Source of the DNA: Candidatus Kosakonia sp. 282A-S69
GTDB taxonomy: Bacteria > Pseudomonadota > Gammaproteobacteria > Enterobacterales > Enterobacteriaceae
Assembly (NCBI RefSeq): GCF_029433855.1
Contig: NZ_JAROAU010000003.1
Location: 1,725,672-1,789,671, forward strand
Direction: 5' to 3'
Length of the DNA stretch: 64,000 bases
The translations under genes and the position numbers were made by a program. The notes beneath the pieces were generated by a model that saw only the letters and a list, made by a program, of their open reading frames with translations, was not told where the DNA came from and made no database searches. Shown here piece after piece: positions 18,613 to 28,151 of this stretch (positions within the stretch are counted from its first letter, which is position 1; every line of letters begins with the position of its first letter).

Positions 18613-19803
18613 ATGTCACAACAAAACGCGTCCCGGACTCTTACCTGCATGGCCATCACTGTCTCCTTTATCCAGTTCGCTAACGCGCTGGAATATATGG
18701 CCTTCAATCCCCTGTTCGCCTTTATGGCCCCGACTTTTGCGGTGCCGCTCGCCTTCTCTGGCTATGTCTCTGCCGCCTATACGTTTGCGGCGATGTTCTC
18801 CGGACTGATCGCCTTCTACTTCATCGGCGTCATCAATCAGAAGCGTTTCCTGCTCAGCAATATGGCGCTGCTCTGCATGCTGACTGCCATGACGACACTC
18901 ACCACCCACTTTGGCGTGCTGCTGACGCTGCGCTTTTTTGCCGGGCTGGTCGGCGGCACGACCATGGGTGTGGCGATAAGCCTGCTCATCAACGCTGCGC
19001 CAGCGCAGCTACGCGGCAAAATGGTGTCGACGGTGATCGCCGCGTTCTCCATGATCAGCATTGTCGGCATGCCAGCGGTACTGTTTATCTGCTCCCGCTG
19101 GGGATGGAAAAGCGCTCTTCTGTCAATCAGCGCCTGCTGCCTTGTGGCACTGGTACTGATTGCGCGCTTTATTCCCGCCCAGCAGGCGTGCGCAAGCCCA
19201 CGCCAGAAGATAACCCTTGATGCTCAAACAGTGCTCTTCGCCTCTGGCAATGCGCTGGTGCAGTTCAGCCCAATGCTGCTCGTTCCTCTGCTGGTGCCTC
19301 TGATGCACCTGCTAGGTGCATCGGTCACGGAGCTTGCCTGGCTCTTTTTTGCCGGGGGAATCGCCGGGTATCTCGCGACCCGGCTTACGGGCCTGCTCAC
19401 GCAACGCTATACCATCCTGACGCTGGCGCTCGCCTCCAGCGTCCTGTTTATTGCCAGCCTGCTGATTCCCACGCTGCACTACGCTAATGCGTGGCTTTTT
19501 ATCGTGCTGTTTCTCGCCGGTGCTTATAGCCGCCTGGTCTCTTCATCGGTGCTCACCCTGCAGTTCCCGGATAATGCGCAACGCGCGGGGTATAGCTCAC
19601 TGCAAACGGCACTGATCCACCTCATCACCACCGCCGCGTTTTCACTCTCTTCATGGCTGCTCTCCGCCAGCATGCTGACACTCGATGCTCTGCGACCGTT
19701 ACTGCTAGTTTGCGCCCTCAGTGCCCTTCTCTTTCCTCTGCTGGTGCCGGTGCTGCAGAGGAAGCTGGCGGCACGCAACCCGGCTCCATGCACAAACAAA
19801 TAG
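18613..19803 (+). CDS. MFS transporter divergent from a LysR regulator
   Basis: 396 residues, about twelve membrane segments, with an MFS-like loop FFAGLVGGTTMGVAISLLINAAPAQLRGKM after helix 4. It belongs to the DHA1/arabinose-efflux-like group, and the substrate is unknown. Start chosen at MSQQNASRT, where the hydrophilic N-terminus of the family begins; the long upstream extension of the same frame overlaps the LysR gene antisense and is not coding. No terminator is obvious downstream. Confidence 0.78.
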   Translation: MSQQNASRTLTCMAITVSFIQFANALEYMAFNPLFAFMAPTFAVPLAFSGYVSAAYTFAAMFSGLIAFYFIGVINQKRFLLSNMALLCMLTAMTTLTTHFGVLLTLRFFAGLVGGTTMGVAISLLINAAPAQLRGKMVSTVIAAFSMISIVGMPAVLFICSRWGWKSALLSISACCLVALVLIARFIPAQQACASPRQKITLDAQTVLFASGNALVQFSPMLLVPLLVPLMHLLGASVTELAWLFFAGGIAGYLATRLTGLLTQRYTILTLALASSVLFIASLLIPTLHYANAWLFIVLFLAGAYSRLVSSSVLTLQFPDNAQRAGYSSLQTALIHLITTAAFSLSSWLLSASMLTLDALRPLLLVCALSALLFPLLVPVLQRKLAARNPAPCTNK

Positions 19804-20115
19804 GGTCGGCGTGTTTATCACGGGTGCAATCATCGTCATAACGGCGCTCGGCGTCACCAGCTAAACCAGCGGTAATGCCGGAGTATGGAAGATGCTTCGC
19901 AAAGATTTTCACGGGTTGCATGGCGTTACTTTATTCAGGAAGCGACCTCGCAATTTCTGCATGAGCCTGAAGAGAAGAGATTGCTGGCGGGGGCGCGGAT
20001 TGCTAATTTCCGCAGCACATAACCAGGGAGATGATGCGTATGGGTGGAATTAAAAGAGAGGTAAATTGCGTTAATGTACGCAGCAAAGCGGAGGTAAAGC
20101 GTAATAAGAAGCAGC
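19804..20115. other. Intergenic region between the MFS gene and fdnI
   Basis: About 310 bases without a convincing gene. It has lower GC than its neighbours. A 45-codon frame at 19885-20022 has no usable ribosome site (GGAG is only 2 bases from the ATG) and no recognised relative. It may be degraded accessory DNA. E. coli has the yddM regulator near here, but no trace of it could be recognised. Confidence 0.35.
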
Positions 20116-20148
20116 CAAAAAGCCGCTCCGGGCGCGATGCCGGAGCGG
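20116..20148 (-). terminator. fdnGHI terminator
   Basis: Perfect 9-bp stem CCGCTCCGG / CCGGAGCGG at 20123-20148. Read on the minus strand, a TTTTT run follows. Confidence 0.88.
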
Positions 20149-20156
20149 TAAGCGCG

Positions 20157-20813
20157 TTACTGAATGCCTTCCGTACTCTCTTTTTTAGCTTCGAGACGCT
20201 CAACGTCGCGATACCAGCGCGGATGGTGTTTCATTGCCCAGCGGCGGCTCACTTTGCCTTCAATCATGCCTTTGATCGAACCTTTCACCCAGAAGGCCAT
20301 ATACATATGGATCAGAATGGCGTGGATCAAAATAATTGCCGAAGTCGCATGCAGCAGCAGACTGTAGCGAATGACCTGGACTGGAAAGTAGTGGGCAAAG
20401 TAAGGGCGCCAGATAACGACACCGGTGACCAGCAGCACGCTCATCATGCTCATAATGGTCCAGAACATCATCTTCTGCCCGGCGTTGTACTTGCCGACCT
20501 TCGCCACTTTATGCTCATTACCTTTCAGCACCTCAACGATATTTTTCACCCACGGCCAGTCTTTCTTGTCCGGGATGTTGTGGTGCACGAAGCGCACGAA
20601 CATAAACATCAGCGCCAGAAAGATCACCACCCCGAAAAAGGGATGCAGAATGCGCCCCATCTGCGGTGTGCCGAAGGTTTCCGTCAGCCACTGCAGCGTC
20701 GGGAAGAAGAAGGATATGCCGGAGAGCGCCACCAGAAAGAAGCAGATCACCACCGTCCAGTGACAGGCGCGATCGATAAACTTAGTGCGCACAATCATTT
20801 TCGACTTACTCAT
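20157..20813 (-). CDS. fdnI: Formate dehydrogenase-N, cytochrome b556 subunit (gamma)
   Basis: 218 residues, almost identical in layout to E. coli FdnI (217). Four membrane helices carry haem-ligand histidines, for example in HPFFGVVIF and [20 protein letters not shown]. It anchors FdnGH in the inner membrane and passes electrons from periplasmic formate oxidation to menaquinone. Start chosen at [12 protein letters not shown], whose ATG overlaps the end of fdnH by 8 bases, giving translational coupling. Confidence 0.96.
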   Translation of the reverse strand: MSKSKMIVRTKFIDRACHWTVVICFFLVALSGISFFFPTLQWLTETFGTPQMGRILHPFFGVVIFLALMFMFVRFVHHNIPDKKDWPWVKNIVEVLKGNEHKVAKVGKYNAGQKMMFWTIMSMMSVLLVTGVVIWRPYFAHYFPVQVIRYSLLLHATSAIILIHAILIHMYMAFWVKGSIKGMIEGKVSRRWAMKHHPRWYRDVERLEAKKESTEGIQ

Positions 20814-21690
20814 GATGATCCTCCTCTTCGTCATCCACCTCTTTATTGGGGCCAATGCCTATGTAGTGGTAAATCAGCCCGGCGAACGTGGCGAGGAAGC
20901 CCGCCGCCGACAGCGGTTTCAGTACACCTTTCCACAGCCCGACCGCTGTATCGATATGCGGATCGTTGGGCAGATCGTGATAAAGCTGCGGCCGGTCGGC
21001 ATGGTGAAGTACATACATCACATGGGTACCCCCCACGCCCTGCGGGTTGTAGATGCCCGCGTTGCTGTAACCGCGCGCTTTCAGCTTTTCAACGCGCTGC
21101 TCGGCAAGCTCCAGCATCTCCTTTTTGGTGCCGAAATGAATAGCGCCAGTCGGGCAGGTCTTCACGCAGGCGGGCTCCTGGCCCACGCTGACGCGATCGA
21201 CGCAGAGCGTACATTTATAGACCCGATTGTCCTCTTTACTGAGACGCGGGACATTGAATGGACACCCGGCGATGCAGTAGCCACAGCCGATGCAGTTCTC
21301 CTGCTGAAAGTCGACGATACCGTTCGCGTACTGAATGATTGCGCCGGCAGAGGGGCACGCCTTAAGGCAGCCCGGCTCTGCGCAGTGCATGCAGCCATCC
21401 TTGCGGATCAACCACTCCAGCTTGCCGTTCTGTTCGGTTTCGCTAAAGCGCATCACCGTCCAGGATTTAGCGCTGAGATCGGCGGGATTGTCATAGACCC
21501 CGACGCAGTGTCCCACCTCATCGCGGATATCATTCCACTCCGAGCAGGCCACCTGGCAGGCTTTGCAGCCAACACAGGTGGAGACATCGATAAGCTTGGC
21601 GACCTCCGCTTTATAGTCTCGCGTCCCTGGCGGCGGCGTGACGGGGTTAGTCGCAGAGCGTTTGATAATGTCCTGAGTTTCCATAGCCAT
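20806..21690 (-). CDS. fdnH: Formate dehydrogenase-N, iron-sulfur subunit (beta)
   Basis: 294 residues, the E. coli length. Four ferredoxin-type cysteine clusters are visible: [35 protein letters not shown] with CPFNVPRL, and CTLC...[12 protein letters not shown]-terminal membrane helix ([19 protein letters not shown]) ties it to FdnI. It conducts electrons from the molybdenum-selenium centre of FdnG to the haems. It lies 12 bases after fdnG. Confidence 0.96.
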   Translation of the reverse strand: MAMETQDIIKRSATNPVTPPPGTRDYKAEVAKLIDVSTCVGCKACQVACSEWNDIRDEVGHCVGVYDNPADLSAKSWTVMRFSETEQNGKLEWLIRKDGCMHCAEPGCLKACPSAGAIIQYANGIVDFQQENCIGCGYCIAGCPFNVPRLSKEDNRVYKCTLCVDRVSVGQEPACVKTCPTGAIHFGTKKEMLELAEQRVEKLKARGYSNAGIYNPQGVGGTHVMYVLHHADRPQLYHDLPNDPHIDTAVGLWKGVLKPLSAAGFLATFAGLIYHYIGIGPNKEVDDEEEDHHE

Positions 21691-21702
21691 AATGTCGCGC
21701 CC

Positions 21703-24700
21703 TTACGCCTTCTCGATATTGACCAAAAACGCTTTATATTCCGGCGTTTGCGAGTTCGCATCACCGACGTTAGGCGTCAGGGTGTTGGCGATATACCCCT
21801 TCTGCGCCACGCCTTCAAAGCCCCAGTGCAGCGGAATGCCCACGGTTTCAACCTGTTGACCATGCACCTGCAGGGTTTGCAGACGCCGTGTAACCACCGC
21901 CACCGCGCGAATAAAACCGCGCTGGCTGCTGACCGTCACGCGATCGCCATTGCGGATCCCTTTTGCCGCGGCCAGCGTTTCGCTGATTTCAACAAACTGC
22001 TCCGGCTGGGCGATGGCGTTGAGCCGCGCGTGCTTGGTCCAGGTGTGGAAGTGCTCCGTCAGACGATAGGTGGTGCCAACATAAGGGAAGTGCTCTTTTT
22101 TCCCCATGCGCCTCACATCCTCTGCGTAAATACGCACCACCGGGCTGGAGACCACGCTCGGATGCAGCGGGTTAGTGCCAAGCGGCGTTTCCACCGGTTC
22201 GTAATGCTCAGGGAACGGCCCTTCGGCGAGTTTATTGAGCGCAAACAGACGCCCCATCCCCTCCTGCTGCATGATAAACGGCCCGGTGTTGCTTCCCGGC
22301 GGCGCGGTGTTGTAGTCAGGAATGTCATTCCCGACCCACTTTGCGCCGTTCCACTGGATCAGCATCCGTTTCGCATCCCAGGGTTTACCCTGGAAATCCG
22401 CAGACGCACGGTTATAGAGCACCCGGCGGTTCATCGGCCACGCCCAGGCCCAGCCGAGCGTATTGCCCAGACCCGACGGATCGGCGTTATCCCGGTTTGC
22501 CATCTGGTTACCCTGCTCGGTCCAGCTGCCCGCATAGATCCAGCAGGACGAGGCGGTGGAGCCATCATCACGCAGCAGCGCAAAGCTGCTGAGCAACTGC
22601 CCTTTCTTCGCCAGAAGTTGGCCGTTGGTGTCATAGAGATCCGCCAGTGCGTAGCCGTTGTTCTCTTTTGCCACCTCTTCGGAATGCGGGTTATGCGGCT
22701 GGCTGTAGCCCCAGGACATCTTCAGCAGCGGCTCAGCGCCCTTGCCCCCCTCCATGCGGTACATTTCGCGCATCCGGTGGTAAATGCCTGCCAGGATCTC
22801 ACCATCGTTAAGCGCTTCGCCCGGCGCATCCTGACCTTTCCAGTGCCACTGCAGCCAGCGCCCGGAGTTGGCAATCGAACCATCCTCTTCCGCAAAGCAG
22901 GTAGAAGGCAGACGGAACACTTCCGTCTCGATGGTCGACGGATCAACATCGTTCATCTCGCCGTGGTTCTGCCAGAAGCTGGAGGTTTCGGTCACCAGCG
23001 GATCGATCACTACCATGTACTTCAGCTTACTCAGAGTGCTGACGACCTTGTTCTTATCCGGGAACGAAGCCACCGGGTTGAAGCCCTGGCAGATGTAGCC
23101 CGTCACTTCGCCCTTCGCCATCATGTTGAAGTACTTGATGACGTCGTAGGATTGATCCCACTTCGGCAACCAGTCGAAGCCCCAGTCGTTCTCTTTTTGC
23201 GCCGCATCGCCATAGAACGATTTCATCAGGCTGACGAAGAACTTCGGATAGTTGCTCCAGTAGTTCACCTGATCGGGCAGCATCGCTTTCGGCGTATTTG
23301 CCGCCAGGTACTGTTGCAGATCGGTCTGTTTTTCCGACGGCAGCGTCAGGTAACCCGGCAGGCTGGTCGAGAGCAGCCCCAGATCCGTCAGCCCCTGAAT
23401 ATTGGAGTGGCCGCGCAGGGCGTTAACCCCGCCGCCGGCCATACCCATATTGCCGAGCAGCAGCTGGATCATCGCCATGGTGCGGATGTTCTGCGCACCG
23501 ACCGTATGCTGCGTCCAGCCCAGCGCATAGAGGAACGTGGTGGTTCTGTCTACGGCGCTGGTCGAGGCGAGCACCTCGCACACTTTCAGGAAGTCCGCTT
23601 TGGGCGTACCGCAAATATTCTCTACCGTCTCCGGCGTGTAGCGGTCGACATGCTGCCTGAGCAGGTTCCAGACACAGCGTGGATGGGTCAGCGTCTCATC
23701 GCGTTTCGCATAGCCGTTGTCATCAAACTGGTAGTTCCACGTCGTTTTGTCGTACTGCCGTTTTTCAGCATCGTAGCCGCTGAACAAGCCCTCTTCGAAG
23801 GCAAAGTCATCCCGCACCAGCAGGCTGGCGTTGGTGTAGTGTTTGACGTATTCCGCGTTGATTTTGTTGTTTACAATCAGGTAGCGCAGCACGCCGGAGA
23901 GGAAGGTAATATCCGTCCCGGAGCGTATCGGCGCATAGATATCCGCCACCGATGCCGTGCGTGTAAAACGCGGGTCGACAACGATAAGCGTCGCGTCATT
24001 ACTGTTTTTGGCTTCCATCGCCCAGCGGAAACCGACCGGGTGGGCTTCAGCGGCGTTGCCGCCCATCACCATCACCACGTTGGCGTTTTTGATATCAACC
24101 CAGTGGTTGGTCATCGCACCGCGACCAAATGTTGGAGCAAGACTTGCTACCGTTGGTCCGTGTCAGACGCGCGCCTGGTTATCTACCGCCAGCATGCCGA
24201 GAGAGCGCACAAATTTTTGCGTCAGCATGCCCGTTTCATTGCTTGCCGCCGAGGCGCACAGCATACCAGTGGAGAGCCAGCGGTTAACCTTCACCCCGGC
24301 GTCATTGGTTTCGACAAAGTGCGCATCGCGATCCGCTTTCATCAGGCGGGCGATACGGTTAAACGCCTCATCCCAGCTAATGCGCTGCCATTTATTCGAG
24401 CCTGGCGCACGGTATTCGGGATAGCGCAGGCGGTTTTCACTGTGAACATAATCAAGCAGCCCCGCGCCTTTCGGGCAGAGCGCACCGCGGCTGACCGGAT
24501 GATCCGGGTCCCCTTCGATATGGTAAATCGCTTCTCTGGCGTTCTTTGCGCCATCGCCGAGGCTATACATTAATAGCCCGCAACCCACGGAACAGTAAGT
24601 ACAGGAGTTTCGAGTCTCTTTTGCGCGCAGTAATTTATAATTTCGCGTCTGAGCCAGCGCCATCTTTGGGGCGAACCCTAAAGCAGCGACTGTGGTTCCT

Positions 24701-24750
24701 GCCATCCCGCCCGCGCAGATACGGAAAAATTGTCTGCGGTTGACGTTCAT
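21703..24750 (-). CDS. fdnG: Formate dehydrogenase-N, catalytic selenoprotein subunit (alpha)
   Basis: 1015 residues if the in-frame TGA at 24163-24165 is read as selenocysteine; automatic calling splits the gene into two pieces there. U196 is followed by H197, the active-site pair, exactly as in E. coli FdnG (U196, 1015 residues). The N-terminus has a twin-arginine signal (NRRQFFRICAGG) ending ALAQ, so the protein is exported folded. The [4Fe-4S] motif CTYCSVGC and molybdopterin-guanine-dinucleotide domains follow. It oxidises formate in the periplasm during nitrate respiration. Start at MNVNRRQFF has AGGAAA before it and matches E. coli. Confidence 0.97.
24125..24162 (-). promoter_or_regulatory. 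SECIS element for selenocysteine insertion in fdnG
   Basis: Immediately 3' of the TGA on the coding strand, GGTAGCAAG and CTTGCTCC form a hairpin around a short loop containing GT. This is the expected position and form of a bacterial SECIS recognised by SelB. Confidence 0.85.
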
Positions 24751-24815
24751 TGCTTTCCTCAATAATCAATCTTCGCTTGCGGCGGGGAAACTACACATTT
24801 CTCGGGGTTTAATAA

Positions 24816-24829
24816 TTGCGGTAAATCAA
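24816..24829 (-). promoter_or_regulatory. FNR-type site of the fdnG promoter
   Basis: TTGATTTACCGCAA on the minus strand fits the FNR consensus TTGATnnnnATCAA with one half slightly changed. Its centre lies about 73 bases before the fdnG ATG. A class II position (about -41.5) would place the transcript start near 24781, with TGTAGT as a -10 box. Confidence 0.7.
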
Positions 24830-24876
24830 TAACGCCGGAGGCTTGACTCCTAATAGTCGCTGCCGTTGCGTTTGAG

Positions 24877-24892
24877 TGCCTCCTAAGAGGTA
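24877..24892. promoter_or_regulatory. NarL 7-2-7 site upstream of fdnG
   Basis: TACCTCT-TA-GGAGGCA on the minus strand is two inverted NarL heptamers spaced by 2 bases, about 62 bases upstream of the FNR-like site. E. coli fdnG has an equivalent NarL 7-2-7 site near -100, giving nitrate induction. Confidence 0.7.
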
Positions 24893-25054
24893 GGGGCGAT
24901 CTGGCCGCACCGAAAAGGTCGTTGATTTTACAAGCAGCGGCAGTTGGCAGTTAGCAGTTGGCAGGCATAGAGACGGGAATAGCGTCCGGGGGAGACCAGG
25001 GGGTGGGCGCCCCGCTCTTCTACTGCTCGCAGAGCGCCCTGTTGCGGTGAAGGA
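24893..25054. other. Spacer between fdnG promoter and smvA with short direct repeats
   Basis: No gene. GCAGTTG, GCAGTTA and GCAGTTG occur as adjacent near-identical 7- to 8-base units around 24940-24965. Their function is unknown and they may be simple slippage repeats. Confidence 0.35.
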
Positions 25055-26542
25055 TTACTGTTTCTCAACGCGCGCGAGGCTAAACCACATGCCTATTGCC
25101 AGTACCACCAGCAGCATGCTGGCGGTGCTGAGCGCGACGCTGTGGGAGTGGGTGAATGCCGCTTTCGCTGCGGCAATAATCCCTTCAGCCAGCGCCGGGT
25201 CGGACTCCCGTGCCAGGCGGAAGGCTTCACCGATGGATGATGAAGCCTGTGCCGCCGCCTCGGCGCTCAGTTGTTGTGGCAGGTTGATGGTCGCGGAAAA
25301 TGTGCGGCTTAAGATCAGGCCGAAGACCGCAATACCCAGACCCGCGCCCAGTTCATAGGACATGGTTTCAATCGCCCCCGCCGCCGCCGCTTTCTCCTTC
25401 GGCGCAGCGGCCATAATTGCCGCCGTCGAGGCCAGCAGCGCGCTGGCGGCGCTGAAGCCGAGCAGCGCCATCAGCACCGCCGCCTGCACCGGCTGGGTCG
25501 AGAAGTTGGTCAGCGACAGCCCAAAGAAGCTGATTGCGCTGAGCGCCATCCCGCCTGCCGCCACGCAACGCAGCCCCAGTTTTGAGACCAGCACCCCGGC
25601 AATCGGGCCACTAAAGCCGCTGGCAATCATCACCGGCAGCATAAAGACCCCGGCGGCAAAAGGCGTAAAGCCGTGCACAAATTGCAGCTCCTGCGCCATC
25701 AGCAGCTCGAAGCCCACCAGCGTCACCATCGCCATGATCGCCATCAGCGCGCCGCTGAGGATCACGCGGTGCGTAAAGAGACGCATGTCGATCATTGGCC
25801 GGCTCGCCGCCAGCTGAATGCGCACAAAACCGGTCAGTAACAGGCCGCCAAACAGCAGTGTGCTGGTCACCAGCCACAGCGGCAGCGTGCCTTTCATGGC
25901 GGTTTTAGCACTCCACACCAGCAACAGGATGGCAGCAATCAGCGCCAGGGCCTGGTTAAGGTGCAGCGGCTGATCGGCCCGCCCTTGCTGGCTCGGCACA
26001 TACCGGGCGGTGAGCGCCATCACGACCAGCACAATTGGCACGTTGATAAGGAATACCGATCCCCAGTAAAAGTGTTCAAGTAGCATACCGCCAATCAGCG
26101 GGCCAAATGCCGCACCGCCGGAGCCAATCGCCGCCCAGACGCCAAGCGCGGTATTGCGGTGATGCGCCTGTGAAAAGGTCGTGCGGATCCCGGCCAGAGT
26201 GGCGGGTACAATCATCGCCGCACCCACGGCGAGCAGCGCACGAGTGGCAATCAGCCAGCCTGCGGTGGGGGCAAACGCCGCCAGCAGCGATGCGCCGCCG
26301 AACAAACCGCTACCAATCAGCAGCAGGCGCTTAAAGCCAATTTTGTCGCCTAATGCGCCCATCGGCAGCACCATTCCTGCCATCACCAGCGAATAGATAT
26401 CGATGATCCAGAGTAGCTCATTCCCGCTGGCATCCAGCGCGGTGCTGAGCGTCGGCGCGGCAACATGCAGCACCGTCGCATCAATCGCCACCGGAATATA
26501 AACCAGCACAATGATGACCAACGTTAACCACTGACGAAACAT
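25055..26542 (-). CDS. smvA: MFS efflux pump SmvA (quaternary ammonium / methyl viologen)
   Basis: 495 residues with about fourteen membrane segments, the DHA2 (14-TMS) plan. The N-terminal VYIPVAIDATVLHVAAPTLS and motif WIIDIYSLVMAGMVLPMGALGDKIGFKR are characteristic. SmvA exports cationic biocides such as methyl viologen, and mutations in its repressor raise chlorhexidine tolerance in Klebsiella. Start at MFRQWLTLV has GAGGAAG upstream; the longer frame extends into the shared promoter. It is divergent from smvR over 119 bases that hold two operator-like repeats. Confidence 0.9.
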   Translation of the reverse strand: MFRQWLTLVIIVLVYIPVAIDATVLHVAAPTLSTALDASGNELLWIIDIYSLVMAGMVLPMGALGDKIGFKRLLLIGSGLFGGASLLAAFAPTAGWLIATRALLAVGAAMIVPATLAGIRTTFSQAHHRNTALGVWAAIGSGGAAFGPLIGGMLLEHFYWGSVFLINVPIVLVVMALTARYVPSQQGRADQPLHLNQALALIAAILLLVWSAKTAMKGTLPLWLVTSTLLFGGLLLTGFVRIQLAASRPMIDMRLFTHRVILSGALMAIMAMVTLVGFELLMAQELQFVHGFTPFAAGVFMLPVMIASGFSGPIAGVLVSKLGLRCVAAGGMALSAISFFGLSLTNFSTQPVQAAVLMALLGFSAASALLASTAAIMAAAPKEKAAAAGAIETMSYELGAGLGIAVFGLILSRTFSATINLPQQLSAEAAAQASSSIGEAFRLARESDPALAEGIIAAAKAAFTHSHSVALSTASMLLVVLAIGMWFSLARVEKQ

Positions 26543-26566
26543 AACTTCTTCCTCTTTTATCCATTC

Positions 26567-26580
26567 TGGACGCCTGTCCA
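26567..26580. promoter_or_regulatory. Probable SmvR operator 1
   Basis: Perfect dyad TGGAC-GCCT-GTCCA in the smvA-smvR intergenic region, 25 bases from the smvA start. Confidence 0.65.
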
Positions 26581-26602
26581 GGAATGCGATCCTACGGATT
26601 GT

Positions 26603-26616
26603 TGAACGCATGTCCA
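26603..26616. promoter_or_regulatory. Probable SmvR operator 2
   Basis: TGAACGCATGTCCA matches operator 1 at 12 of 14 positions and lies 36 bases from it centre to centre, so the repressor may bind as two dimers. Confidence 0.55.
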
Positions 26617-26661
26617 GCTTTTTGTTACACTCCGCGGCATCTTTCAAGGGGAAAATATTAA

Positions 26662-27237
26662 ATGCACTATCTAAATCGGGACGATCGCCGGGAGGTGATC
26701 CTGCAAGCCGCCATGCGTGTGGCGCTGGCGGAGGGCTTTTCCGCTATGACGGTACGCCGCATTGCCAGCGAAGCCGGGGTGGCAACGGGCCAGGTACATC
26801 ACCATTTCATCTCGTCTAACGAACTCAAATCGCAGGCCTTTATCCGGCTGATCGATGAACTGCTGGAGGTTGAACTGGTTCCGGAAACCGCGCCGTGGCG
26901 CGAGCAGCTCTTTGCCATGCTCGGCAGTGATGAAGGCGGGCTGGAGCCCTACATCCATCTGTGGCGCGAAGCGTTGCTGCTGGCGAGCAAAGATCCGGAA
27001 ATCAAAGGCGCTTATCTGCTGACGATGGAGATGTGGCACATCAAAGTTGTCAGGCTTATCAAACAGGGCGAGGCCGCGGGCGAATTTACCCTGCATGATC
27101 CGGCGGCAGAGATCGCCTGGCGGCTGATTGCGATGGTCTGCGGCATGGACGGGATTTGCATCCTCGGTATGCCAGATGTCGATGAATCAGCCTTCAAGCG
27201 CCATCTGACACGGATGATTGAGAAAGAGCTCTGCTAG
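26662..27237 (+). CDS. smvR: TetR-family repressor SmvR
   Basis: 191 residues. The TetR N-terminal HTH is evident (EVILQAAMRVALAEGFSAMTVRRIASEAGVATGQVHHHF), followed by an all-helical ligand domain. It is divergent from smvA, as in Klebsiella and Salmonella, where it represses the pump. A cationic ligand probably relieves repression. Its TAG stop overlaps the end of convergent nhoA by a few bases. GGGGAAA precedes the ATG. Confidence 0.9.
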   Translation: MHYLNRDDRREVILQAAMRVALAEGFSAMTVRRIASEAGVATGQVHHHFISSNELKSQAFIRLIDELLEVELVPETAPWREQLFAMLGSDEGGLEPYIHLWREALLLASKDPEIKGAYLLTMEMWHIKVVRLIKQGEAAGEFTLHDPAAEIAWRLIAMVCGMDGICILGMPDVDESAFKRHLTRMIEKELC

Positions 27238-28076
27238 CGCTTACCGCTTTGCAGATCAAAGCCGTCCATAACGGTTTGCAGCTGTTGCAGGGTAAAACCA
27301 GACTGCGCATCGCTCACCCCGAGCCCGAAACGCTGCTGTAGCGTCTCATACAGCGCGGCAACATCGGGCAGATGTCCCTCTTCCACCACTTTGCCCTGCT
27401 GCCAGTGAGTAAAGTGGAAGTTAGTCAGGGTCATTTTGCCGCCGTCCGGGAGATGGCGGCACATCAACAGATGGTGGCGAAAATGGGAGGTCGGCCAGTG
27501 CGCGGAGTGGAAGTTGCCCAGCACGTAATCCGCCTGGTACTGCTCCCCCATCTCAAACTGGTACATCGTCTGCCAGTGGTCATGATGACGGAACTGAAGT
27601 TGCCAGTTTTCACCCGCGCGCAGCAGGCGATAGAGCCCGTGCGGCGTCGCCTGCTCAATCTCCTCCTGCAGGCGGATTGGCGCGGTCAGGCTCTGACCAC
27701 CAAAACCGACGTCAGCGATCCACGGCTCACCGTCGAGCTGTACCAGCAGCAGGCGGTGGGTGCGCGGCGGCATCTCTTCCGGGTTAGCCAGCAGCACGCG
27801 CCCCAGCAGGCTGCGCACCTCAAACCCCATCTCGCGCAGCGCGCGCTCAAAAAGGCCGTTCTGCTCAAAGCAGTAACCGCCGCGCCGGCCCACTACCAGC
27901 TTGGCGAAAATCCCCTCATCGCTGAGATCGATTTCACGCGGCAATACCACGTCAATGTTTTCAAAGGGGATCGCGGCATTATGGTGCAGATGCACGGCGC
28001 GTAAGGTCTCAAGAGAAACATCCGGCGTGTGATGCCAGTCGATACGGTTCAGGTAAGCGCTTAAAAACGGGGTCAT
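27234..28076 (-). CDS. nhoA: Arylamine N-acetyltransferase
   Basis: 280 residues, compared with 281 in E. coli NhoA. The catalytic triad is complete: Cys69 (RRGGYCFEQN), His107 (RTHRLLLV) and Asp122 (IADVGFGGQ). It transfers acetyl from acetyl-CoA to aromatic amines and N-hydroxyarylamines. The ATG at 28076 has AAGGAG 7 bases upstream; the frame reaching 28130 has no site. In E. coli it lies next to yddH. Here about 6 kb of ABC-importer, small-protein and GGDEF genes separate the two. Confidence 0.95.
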   Translation of the reverse strand: MTPFLSAYLNRIDWHHTPDVSLETLRAVHLHHNAAIPFENIDVVLPREIDLSDEGIFAKLVVGRRGGYCFEQNGLFERALREMGFEVRSLLGRVLLANPEEMPPRTHRLLLVQLDGEPWIADVGFGGQSLTAPIRLQEEIEQATPHGLYRLLRAGENWQLQFRHHDHWQTMYQFEMGEQYQADYVLGNFHSAHWPTSHFRHHLLMCRHLPDGGKMTLTNFHFTHWQQGKVVEEGHLPDVAALYETLQQRFGLGVSDAQSGFTLQQLQTVMDGFDLQSGKR

Positions 28077-28151
28077 ACAGGCTCCTTGCGTGTGATGTCC
28101 TTTGGTTATAACCCATATTTTTCCCGCCACTGGCGTTTTCGTGCCCTCACT

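Noticed and set aside
19885-20022. 45-codon frame between the MFS gene and fdnI (MEDASQRFSRVAWRYF...)
   Set aside because: The only ribosome-like site is 2 bases from the ATG, no relative is recognised and the region looks degraded. Could be a remnant, but there is not enough support.
20785-24573. Very long plus-strand open frame of 1262 codons opposite fdnGHI
   Set aside because: It is an antisense shadow of highly biased fdnG and fdnH codons; fdnGHI homology is decisive and the composition (His/Arg/Gln-rich, no domains) is typical of such shadows.
24940-24966. Short direct repeats (GCAGTTG/A) considered as a CRISPR-like or iteron array
   Set aside because: Only three 7-8-base units without spacers; more likely slippage.
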